A stretch of 11,068 bases of DNA from NCBI GenBank assembly GCA_049644325.1, contig JBARRR010000167.1, positions 1-11,068 on the forward strand, given 5' to 3'. The translations under genes and the position numbers were made by a program. Position 1 is the first letter of the stretch. Each line of letters begins with the position of its first letter. The DNA is from DASZHA01 sp049644325 (lineage in GTDB: Bacteria > Chloroflexota > Dormibacteria > DASZGP01). The notes beneath the pieces were generated by a model that had not been told where the DNA came from, ran no database searches, and was given only the letters and a program-made list of their open reading frames with translations. This document shows positions 5,821-11,068 of the stretch, in pieces.

Positions 5821-6756
5821 CTAGGCGCGCTCCAGGTGGCGCAGGGCCAACCGTGGCCCGCGCCGTGGGGCGCTCATCCCCGCCGCCTCCAGCAGTCGCA
5901 CCACGCGGCCGCGGTGGCCGCGGTAGGGCTCCAGCAGCTCCAGCATCCGCGCGTCGTCACCCCGGGGCTCGCCGGCCAGGGCCCACGACACCAGGTTGGG
6001 GACGTGGTAGTCGCCGACGGAGACCGCGTCAGCGTCACCCAGGGCGACGATCGCGACCTCGGCGGCGGTCCAGGGTCCGATCCCGGGAATCGCCTGCAGC
6101 CTTGCTCGGGCCACGGCGAGCTCCAGCCCCGCGCCCGCCTCCAGCCAGCGCGCCCGCTGGGCCACCCGCATCACGGTCTCGGCTCGGCGTCGCTCCAGGG
6201 CGAAGGGGTGGAAGGCCCAGTAGGGCATGGCCGCCAATCGCTCGGGCGCCGGCGGCAGCAACAGCGACCCTGGTCCCGGCGCTGGCTGGCTCACAGCGCG
6301 CAGCAGTCGGCTGTAGCCTGCCCTGGCCTCCGCCCCGATGACCTTCTGCTCCATGATCACCGGCACCAGCGCCTCCAGGACGGCGCCGCTGCGAGTGATT
6401 CGCAGGCCCGGCATGCGCCGGTCAAGCTCGCGCAGCAGCGGGTGGGCCGGGGCGAAGCCACCGCGATCGTCGTCCTCGCCGAGGACCTGGGGGGCGCGGT
6501 CCAGCTCGACCGCGGCCCCTGGTCCCCAGGCCTGCGCTAGCACCTCATCGCCGCGGAGCACGAACCGCGTTGTGGCCGGCCCCTCAGCGGTGCGCGATGC
6601 CCTCCAGGCCTCGTCGCGGCCGACCGCCGCGGTGCGGGCGAAGGCGGCACCATGGACCATCGGGCCCAGCGACAGCCGCAGGTCCAGCGGGGTCGAGAGG
6701 CGGATGCGACGCTCGATCGGTCCGGCCGGGCGCGGGGTTGGTTCTCCCGACGTCAC
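5821..6756 (-). CDS. AlkA-type DNA-3-methyladenine glycosylase (HhH-GPD superfamily)
   Basis: This base-excision repair enzyme would remove alkylated purines such as 3-methyladenine by hydrolysing the N-glycosidic bond. The 311-residue product has a less conserved N-terminal domain (about 1-115) as in AlkA, then the all-helical glycosylase core. The helix-hairpin-helix LQAIPGIGPWTAA (220-232) binds the DNA backbone, and the catalytic aspartate is D249 in VSVGDYHVPN; that GDYH wording is typical of actinobacterial AlkA-like proteins. The absence of a Lys before the catalytic Asp suggests a monofunctional glycosylase rather than an OGG1/Nth-type lyase, and no Fe-S cysteine cluster is present. 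The start is GTG 6756, whose GTGA overlaps the TGA stop of the upstream gene, implying translational coupling. No ada regulator gene is nearby. Substrate range is inferred from family only. Confidence 0.9.
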   Translation of the reverse strand: MTSGEPTPRPAGPIERRIRLSTPLDLRLSLGPMVHGAAFARTAAVGRDEAWRASRTAEGPATTRFVLRGDEVLAQAWGPGAAVELDRAPQVLGEDDDRGGFAPAHPLLRELDRRMPGLRITRSGAVLEALVPVIMEQKVIGAEARAGYSRLLRAVSQPAPGPGSLLLPPAPERLAAMPYWAFHPFALERRRAETVMRVAQRARWLEAGAGLELAVARARLQAIPGIGPWTAAEVAIVALGDADAVSVGDYHVPNLVSWALAGEPRGDDARMLELLEPYRGHRGRVVRLLEAAGMSAPRRGPRLALRHLERA

Positions 6757-7163
6757 CCGGCTTCCAGGGCGGGCCGATCCCTGATACGGATCACCAGGCG
6801 CATCGCCGCCTGGGTGTCGGAGAAACTGGCGATCTTGTTGTCGACCATCTGGGCGTCGAGGCCGGCGTTGATGACGTCGGTGTCCTTGATGGTTGCCTCG
6901 GCGCCCTTGCGCCGCACCACCCAGATGGCGCCGTCCGGCTTGATGTAGCCGCGCAGGTCCTGCAGGCGCTTCAGGTCCTTGAAGGTGTCGGCGCCGTAGA
7001 AGATCAGGTCGGACTCCGCTCGAAGCCGGGAGCGGACGTCCGCCTTGCGCGACTGGAGCTCGTCGACGAAGGCCTCGTCATCGATCCCCAGGACCGTGAT
7101 CTTGTGACCCGCCTTGACGCCAAGCTTCTCTGCCAGTGGGCGATCGTAGACCTTGTTCTGCAT
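6753..7163 (-). CDS. DUF3052-like protein
   Basis: The 136-residue, apparently cytosolic protein has no signal peptide or membrane segment. It resembles the DUF3052 group: RPLAEKLGVKAGHKITVLG near the N-terminus, a middle strand SDLIFYGADTFKDL, then LRGYIKPDGAIWVVRRKG (about 70-87) and a C-terminal SFSDTQAAMRLVIRIRDR. The alternating strands and PDGAIWVVRRKG give it the look of a small Rossmann-like alpha/beta domain resembling part of a methyltransferase fold, but the SAM glycine motif is missing, so I would not assign catalysis. It is the first gene of a two-gene operon with the DNA glycosylase, overlapping it by 4 bp (GTGA). A TACGAT -10-like element (7178-7173, minus strand) ends 9 bases before the ATG and no Shine-Dalgarno is seen, so the leader would be very short. 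Function unknown; the link to alkylation repair is by context only. Confidence 0.8.
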   Translation of the reverse strand: MQNKVYDRPLAEKLGVKAGHKITVLGIDDEAFVDELQSRKADVRSRLRAESDLIFYGADTFKDLKRLQDLRGYIKPDGAIWVVRRKGAEATIKDTDVINAGLDAQMVDNKIASFSDTQAAMRLVIRIRDRPALEAG

Positions 7164-7172
7164 CGGGCACCG

Positions 7173-7178
7173 ATCGTA
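7173..7178 (-). promoter_or_regulatory. Candidate -10 element (TACGAT) for the DUF3052/glycosylase operon
   Basis: On the minus strand TACGAT lies 9 bases before the ATG at 7163, leaving a leader of only a few bases. It sits between short arms GGCAC (7166-7170) and GTGCC (7183-7187). No clear -35 was found. Confidence 0.4.
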
Positions 7179-7242
7179 CCTCGTGCCGGCTGGAGCCGTG
7201 TCACAGGAACCATCAACGGCATAGCCTGGCCCGGCCCGTGGT

Positions 7243-7248
7243 TACAAT
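7243..7248 (+). promoter_or_regulatory. Candidate -10 element (TACAAT) for the second thiolase
   Basis: TACAAT is close to the TATAAT consensus and lies 30 bases before the thiolase ATG at 7279, giving a leader of roughly 24 bases with its own ribosome site. I see no good -35 hexamer at 16-18 bp spacing. Confidence 0.5.
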
Positions 7249-7267
7249 CCCTTGCCCATTTTCAAGC

Positions 7268-7271
7268 GAGG
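7268..7271 (+). promoter_or_regulatory. Ribosome binding site (GAGG) that fixes the second thiolase start
   Basis: GAGG is followed by 7 bases and then ATG 7279. A longer frame starting at TTG 7252 would include the site in its coding part, and the paralogue also begins MPEAV, so ATG 7279 is chosen. Confidence 0.7.
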
Positions 7272-7278
7272 TTTACCA

Positions 7279-8430
7279 ATGCCTGAAGCCGTAATCGTCG
7301 CAGCCGGCCGGTCGCCCATCGGCCGTGCCTACAAGGGGTCGCTGATCTCCTACCGGCCCGACGACATGCTCGGGTACGTCGTCCAGAAGGTGCTCGAGAA
7401 GGTGCCCGAGCTGCCCCACGACGACGTCCAGGACCTGATCACCGGCTGCGGCTTCCCGCTCGGCGAACAGGGCATGAACGTCGGCCGCCTCGCGGTCTTC
7501 CTCAGTGGGCTGCCGATGACCGTCCCCGGGACCACCGTCAACCGCTTCTGCGCCTCCAGCCTGCAGGCGATCCGCATGGGCTTCCACGCCATCAAGAGCG
7601 GCGAGGGCCGCGCCTTCGTCTGCGCCGGCGTCGAGTCGGTGTCGCGCGTCAAGACCATGCCCGAGATGGAGGACATCAACATGCGCCTATTCGGCCCGGA
7701 TGCCATCGCCGACGCCTACATCACGATGGGCATGACCGCCGAGAACGTCGCCGACAAGTACGGCGTCACCCGCGAGGAGATGGACGAGTACGCCTACGGC
7801 AGCCAGATGCGGGCCACCAAGGCCCGCGACACCGGCATTTTCGACCGCGAGATCATCACCGTGGCGACGCCCGACGGCACCGAGGTCAGCCAGGACGATG
7901 GCATCCGCCCGGACACCACGCTCGAGGGCCTGGCCGGGCTGAAGCCGGTGTTCAAGGAGGATGGCCGGGTGACCGCGGGCAACTCCTGTCCTCTTAATGA
8001 CGGCGCTGCCGCGGTCGTCGTCCTCGAGGCCGAGTACGCCAAGCAGCTGGGCATCAAGCCGCTGGCCCGCATCGTCGGCTCCGCGGTCAGCGGGCTCGAC
8101 CCCGCGATTATGGGCGTGGGTCCGATCGAGGCCTGCAAACGCGTCTTCGCCCAGACCGGCATGACCGTCGACGACATCGACGTGGTCGAGCTCAACGAAG
8201 CATTCGCGGCCCAGGTGCTGCCCGTGTCCCGCGAGGTCGGCTGGGATATGAGCAAGCTCAACCCCCACGGCGGTGCCATCGCTTTGGGCCACCCCTTCGG
8301 CATGACCGGCGCCCGCATCATGACCACGCTGCTCAACGACCTGGCGACGCTGGACAAGACCTACGGGTTGGAGACGATGTGCGTGGGCGGCGGCCAGGGG
8401 ATGGCGATGATCGTGGAGCGGCTGAACTAG
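7279..8430 (+). CDS. Thiolase family protein (acetyl-CoA C-acyltransferase), paralogue 2
   Basis: The 383-residue product is a full-length thiolase with the acyl-accepting Cys in VNRFCASSLQAI (C91), NEAFA, the catalytic His in GHPFGMTGAR (H338) and the second Cys in CVGGGQGM (C368). It is a close paralogue of the thiolase at 3762: about 82 percent identical over the first 119 aligned residues by my count, with one indel near residue 127 in the variable loop that follows the conserved GVESxSRV. Divergence is concentrated in that loop (roughly residues 122-150) and in surface helices, which in thiolases is the region that shapes the acyl-CoA pocket and tetramer contacts, so the two may differ in substrate. 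Unlike paralogue 1 it has a proper ribosome site and leader. It ends 13 bases from the convergent S8 protease gene. Confidence 0.93.
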   Translation: MPEAVIVAAGRSPIGRAYKGSLISYRPDDMLGYVVQKVLEKVPELPHDDVQDLITGCGFPLGEQGMNVGRLAVFLSGLPMTVPGTTVNRFCASSLQAIRMGFHAIKSGEGRAFVCAGVESVSRVKTMPEMEDINMRLFGPDAIADAYITMGMTAENVADKYGVTREEMDEYAYGSQMRATKARDTGIFDREIITVATPDGTEVSQDDGIRPDTTLEGLAGLKPVFKEDGRVTAGNSCPLNDGAAAVVVLEAEYAKQLGIKPLARIVGSAVSGLDPAIMGVGPIEACKRVFAQTGMTVDDIDVVELNEAFAAQVLPVSREVGWDMSKLNPHGGAIALGHPFGMTGARIMTTLLNDLATLDKTYGLETMCVGGGQGMAMIVERLN

Positions 8431-8443
8431 CCGCTAGGGCGGT

Positions 8444-9781
8444 TTACGCGGGGCCGGCCGCCGCGGAGGCCGCGACCCGCACCAGCATCATCGCGCCCCA
8501 GGTGGCGCCATAACCGGCGATTGCCCCCAGGAGCGCCAGTCCGCCGACGAGGGGAACCGGCGTGGGCCCGGGCGGTGGCGGCGCCTGCGCCAGCGTGGCT
8601 CCGGGAGCCACGTCAGGGCTGTTGTTGGGGACCACGTTGAATAGCGTGCTGGGCGAAGGACTGGGCGCGGGTGCAGGGGTGGGTGAGGGCGGCGCAGCTG
8701 CGACGGCCGCGGCCGCCGGCCGGAGCGCCTTGAGCTTGAGCCCACCCGAGCTTCGGGCCGAGGAGGGCGTGCCCACGGCGGGGGTGCCGGGGCAGCCCGC
8801 GGAGCTGCCCAGCGCCGCGGCCGCATCGAGCTCGGGAAGGCCGTTCCGGTTGACGGCGGTGTCGATGATGCGCTGCCGCGCGGCGGCAGGGCTGTAGCCC
8901 TTGGCGATCAGCAGCGCCAGGGTCCCGGCAGCCTGGGGCGCGGCGAACGAGGTCCCGGTGCCGATGGCGTACTGGCCGCCAATGGTCGTCGAGAGGATCC
9001 AATAGGCGGAATCGGCGGTGCTGCCGTCGCCGCCGGGGGCGTAGATGTTGCCTACCGACGAGTAGCTAGCACGGTTGCCGTTTCGGTCCAGAGCGCCGAC
9101 CACCAGCGCTTTGTCGACACTGTTTTTGTAGTCGCTCGAGGAATAAAAGGTATTGCCGGCGGCCGCTGCAACGATGGCGCCCTTCTGATAGGCATAGTCG
9201 ATTGCCGCTGGCACGGGGTTACCCCCCAGGAGCTGGGCCAGGACCGGCAGGTCACTGCCGATGCTGAGGTTGATCACCTTGGCGCCCTGGTCGGCCGCGT
9301 ACCTCACGCCCGCCGCAACGTCGCTCGCGTAGCCCTGGCCGCTGTCGTCGAGGACTTTGACGATCAACGCGTGACTATTGGGCGCCACGGCCGCGATGCC
9401 AACACCGTTGTTGGTGTCGGCGGTGATGATCCCGGTGGTCATGGTTCCGTGGCCGTAGCCGTCCTGGACCGCGGTGCCACTCTGCGAACCGTTTCCGCTG
9501 AGGAAGGCGGCTCCGGGAGTGAGCTTGCCGGCGAGGTCAGGATGGTTGAAGTCGGCCCCGGTGTCGACGTCGGCAACCAGCACCCCGGCGCCGGTGCTGG
9601 CACACCACGCCTGGGGCGCGTTGATGCTCGAGGTGGCGCCGGTGAGGGCCCACTGCTGGCCGAAGCCGGGGTCATTGCTGGCAAGGGCGGTCAGTGGCGT
9701 CATCGCCACCCACGCCAGGACCGCGGCCACCAGACCTAATCCCGCTTTTCTGCTCTTGACCCAACCCGCCCGCGTGGTCAT
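8444..9781 (-). CDS. Exported, membrane-anchored S8 (subtilisin-like) serine protease
   Basis: The 445-residue product starts with a signal peptide (basic MTTRAGWVKSRK, hydrophobic core about 13-30, likely cleavage after TALA at 34). The S8 catalytic domain follows directly: Asp in ADVDTGAD (D73), His in GYGHGTM (H111), oxyanion Asn in AAAAGN (N210) and Ser in GTGTSFAAP (S278); the triad is complete. From about 335 to 407 there is a low-complexity Ala/Pro/Ser/Thr linker, then a hydrophobic helix (about 408-435) and a short tail, so the protease should sit outside the membrane, tethered by its C-terminus. Two cysteines (C60, C330) flank the domain and could form a disulfide. The order signal, S8 domain, Pro-rich linker, TM helix is that of mycosins, but no type VII secretion genes are seen. 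The ATG follows the methyltransferase stop by one base, with no ribosome site, suggesting translational reinitiation. Confidence 0.93.
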   Translation of the reverse strand: MTTRAGWVKSRKAGLGLVAAVLAWVAMTPLTALASNDPGFGQQWALTGATSSINAPQAWCASTGAGVLVADVDTGADFNHPDLAGKLTPGAAFLSGNGSQSGTAVQDGYGHGTMTTGIITADTNNGVGIAAVAPNSHALIVKVLDDSGQGYASDVAAGVRYAADQGAKVINLSIGSDLPVLAQLLGGNPVPAAIDYAYQKGAIVAAAAGNTFYSSSDYKNSVDKALVVGALDRNGNRASYSSVGNIYAPGGDGSTADSAYWILSTTIGGQYAIGTGTSFAAPQAAGTLALLIAKGYSPAAARQRIIDTAVNRNGLPELDAAAALGSSAGCPGTPAVGTPSSARSSGGLKLKALRPAAAAVAAAPPSPTPAPAPSPSPSTLFNVVPNNSPDVAPGATLAQAPPPPGPTPVPLVGGLALLGAIAGYGATWGAMMLVRVAASAAAGPA

Positions 9782-9782
9782 T

Positions 9783-10664
9783 TCAGCCAGTGTATTTTCC
9801 CCCGCCTGTAAATGAATCCACTTGTTGGAACGGGATCTGGAGCGATTCCATGCGGCGTGCCGTCACCGCGACCGCCTCGGGCGAGCTGTCGACGAGGAGG
9901 AAAGACCGCCCCGCGCGATGCGCGGCGACACCGGTCGTGCCAGAACCGGCGAAGAAATCCAGCACCGTGTCTCCCGGTTTTGACGATGCCCTGACGATGC
10001 GCTCCAGGATCGCCAGCGGCTTCTGGGTCGGATAGCCGGTTCTCTCGCTGCCCGAGGTCGGCACGATCGTCTGCCACCAGGTGTCGGTGGGGGTCTTGCC
10101 GCGCGCCGCCTTCTCGGGGGTGACCAGCCCCGGCGCCATGTAGGGGATTCGATCGAGGTCGTCGTAGTTGAAGACGTAGCGGTCCAGGTCTTTGACGTAA
10201 ACGAGGATGTTGTCGTGCTTGGCCGGCCAGCGGCGGCGACTCCGGCCGCCGTAGTCGTAGGCCCAGATCACCTCGTTGATGAAGTTGTCGCGGCCGAAGA
10301 TGCCGTCGAGCAGCACCTTGCAGTAGTGGACCTCGCGATAGTCGACGTGGAAGTAGAGCGTCCCGTGGGCGGCCAGGACCCGGTGGGCCTGCCGCAGGCG
10401 CGGCTCGAGCCAGGCGGTGTAGTCATCGAAACTATCGGGGTAGGCGCTCTCCGGGCCCATGGTCACGTTGTACCGCCGGCCCTTGAAGCCGGAGCGGTCG
10501 CCGTTCTCGGACTGCGTCGCGGTCATCCGCGCGTGCCGTCGAGGCTTGCCGGTATTGAAGGGCGGGTCGAGGTAGATGAGCCCGAAGCCGGCGTCGCCGA
10601 GGGTGGGGAGGACGTCCAGGCACTCGCCCAGCACCAGCCGGTTGCCCAACTCGCCCGGAGTCAT
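9783..10664 (-). CDS. Site-specific DNA methyltransferase, beta class (probably N6-adenine), orphan
   Basis: This enzyme should transfer methyl from SAM to an exocyclic amino group of adenine or cytosine in a specific DNA sequence. In the 293 residues the catalytic motif IV, LDPPFNTG (32-39), comes before the SAM-binding motif I, LDFFAGSGTT (235-244), which is the beta order; DPPF is more often seen in N6-adenine than N4-cytosine enzymes of this group. TGYPTQKP (209-216) is the motif X-like segment. The part between about 125 and 205, with GGRSRRRWPAKHDNILVY (139-156), is the probable target-recognition region. No restriction endonuclease or specificity subunit gene is in the window, so it looks like an orphan or regulatory methylase. 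Its ATG overlaps the stop of the upstream membrane protein gene (ATGA), and its own stop is one base from the protease start, so all three are probably translated from one message. Confidence 0.9.
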   Translation of the reverse strand: MTPGELGNRLVLGECLDVLPTLGDAGFGLIYLDPPFNTGKPRRHARMTATQSENGDRSGFKGRRYNVTMGPESAYPDSFDDYTAWLEPRLRQAHRVLAAHGTLYFHVDYREVHYCKVLLDGIFGRDNFINEVIWAYDYGGRSRRRWPAKHDNILVYVKDLDRYVFNYDDLDRIPYMAPGLVTPEKAARGKTPTDTWWQTIVPTSGSERTGYPTQKPLAILERIVRASSKPGDTVLDFFAGSGTTGVAAHRAGRSFLLVDSSPEAVAVTARRMESLQIPFQQVDSFTGGGKYTG

Positions 10665-11068
10665 CGGGTGCGGTAGCGACGGCGCTGCCGGCGCGTCATG
10701 TTGTCGCGGAGGAGAAAGGCCGCCAGCAGTGGGATCGCCAGCCCGATCAAGCCGGCGATGAAGGTCGAGATGTTGGGCAGCTTGCCAGGGTCGCTGAGTC
10801 CCTGGTAGGTGAGCACCCCCGCCAGGGTGGCGCCGAAGACCAGGCCGAAGATGAACACCGCCAGCAGCCCGTTGCGCCGGTACTCGGCGAAGAACCAGCG
10901 GTCGGGCCAGCGGGCCTGGCCCAGGCGATAGGCGGTGACGGCGGTCAGGCCGTTTAGCACGATGGTGCTGAGCACCGCGCTCACCGTGATGCCGACGCGG
11001 AACACCCCGAGGTGCCCCATAACGAACGCGGCCACGTTGACGAGCACCAGGCCGGCAGGGGTGATGAT
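10661..11068 (-). CDS. Multi-pass membrane protein of unknown function, 5' truncated by window edge
   Basis: The minus-strand frame is open through base 11068, so the gene very likely starts outside the window; an in-frame GTG at 11047 is unlikely to be the real start because the residues encoded before it (IITPAGL) are also hydrophobic. At least 136 residues are visible. They contain about four hydrophobic segments: two close together near the N-terminal side (a GHLGVFRVGITVSAVLS stretch and the following region to TAVTAYRLGQ), one around RRNGLLAVFIFGLVFGATLAGVL, and one around STFIAGLIGLAIPLLAAFLL. A cytosolic-looking loop with RWPDRWFFAEYRRNG lies in the middle, and the C-terminus is strongly basic (TRRQRRRYRTR), predicting it faces the cytosol. 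I do not recognise the family. It leads an operon with the DNA methyltransferase (4-bp ATGA overlap) and the S8 protease. Confidence 0.75.
   Translation of the reverse strand: MITPAGLVLVNVAAFVMGHLGVFRVGITVSAVLSTIVLNGLTAVTAYRLGQARWPDRWFFAEYRRNGLLAVFIFGLVFGATLAGVLTYQGLSDPGKLPNISTFIAGLIGLAIPLLAAFLLRDNMTRRQRRRYRTR

Noticed and set aside
5836..6540. 234-codon plus-strand frame opposite the DNA glycosylase
   Set aside because: Gln/His/Gly-rich translation without motifs; the minus strand has the HhH-GPD enzyme with its catalytic Asp.
7166..7187. Inverted GGCAC/GTGCC arms around the -10 of the DUF3052 operon as an operator
   Set aside because: Only 5-bp arms match and the inner 12 bases do not; too weak in GC-rich DNA to claim more than coincidence.
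8620..8780. Ala/Pro-rich coding stretch in the S8 protease as a frameshifted or degenerate region
   Set aside because: The frame is intact and continues into a clean membrane helix; low-complexity linkers of this kind are normal in wall-spanning anchored proteases.

Overview
This is a GC-rich, gene-dense bacterial window with genes on both strands, intergenic gaps of 1 to about 240 bases, and several overlapping gene ends. The mix of an actinobacterial-type PruA, a DUF3052-like protein, a TIGR00027-type methyltransferase, an AlkA-type glycosylase and starts that look leaderless points to Actinomycetota or a neighbouring high-GC phylum (for example Candidatus Dormibacterota or Chloroflexota). 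This placement is inference; there is no rRNA or marker gene to fix it.

Layout. 1-501 (+): 3' part of a short-chain dehydrogenase. 502-737: non-coding, with a 32-bp tandem repeat, an exact 18-bp inverted copy and further small hairpins, possibly a mobile-element remnant. 738-1379 (-): small CDF-like metal transporter lacking the usual cytoplasmic domain and with altered metal ligands. 1445-2125 (+): protein-L-isoaspartate methyltransferase, whose 3' end overlaps the convergent pruA by 19 bp. 2107-3738 (-): PruA, divergent from a thiolase at 3762-4916 (+) across only 23 bp, which appears to hold a back-to-back leaderless promoter. 4974-5819 (+): class I SAM methyltransferase of the leucine carboxyl methyltransferase family. 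7163-5821 (-): two-gene operon of a DUF3052-like protein and an AlkA-type DNA glycosylase. 7279-8430 (+): a second thiolase, close paralogue of the first. 11068-8444 (-): three-gene coupled operon of a membrane protein (cut by the window edge), an orphan beta-class DNA methyltransferase and an exported, membrane-anchored subtilisin-like protease.

Working together. Thiolases and PruA are central metabolic enzymes (acyl-CoA cleavage or acetoacetyl-CoA formation; last step of proline to glutamate). Pcm and AlkA repair aged protein and alkylated DNA. The only gene set with an unexplained logic is the membrane protein / DNA methyltransferase / S8 protease operon. I see no CRISPR array, tRNA, rRNA, transposase gene or recognisable defence system. 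Most of the window is ordinary; the points most worth checking are the shared promoter at 3745-3754, the repeat cluster at 502-629, the metal site of the transporter, and the operon at the right end.
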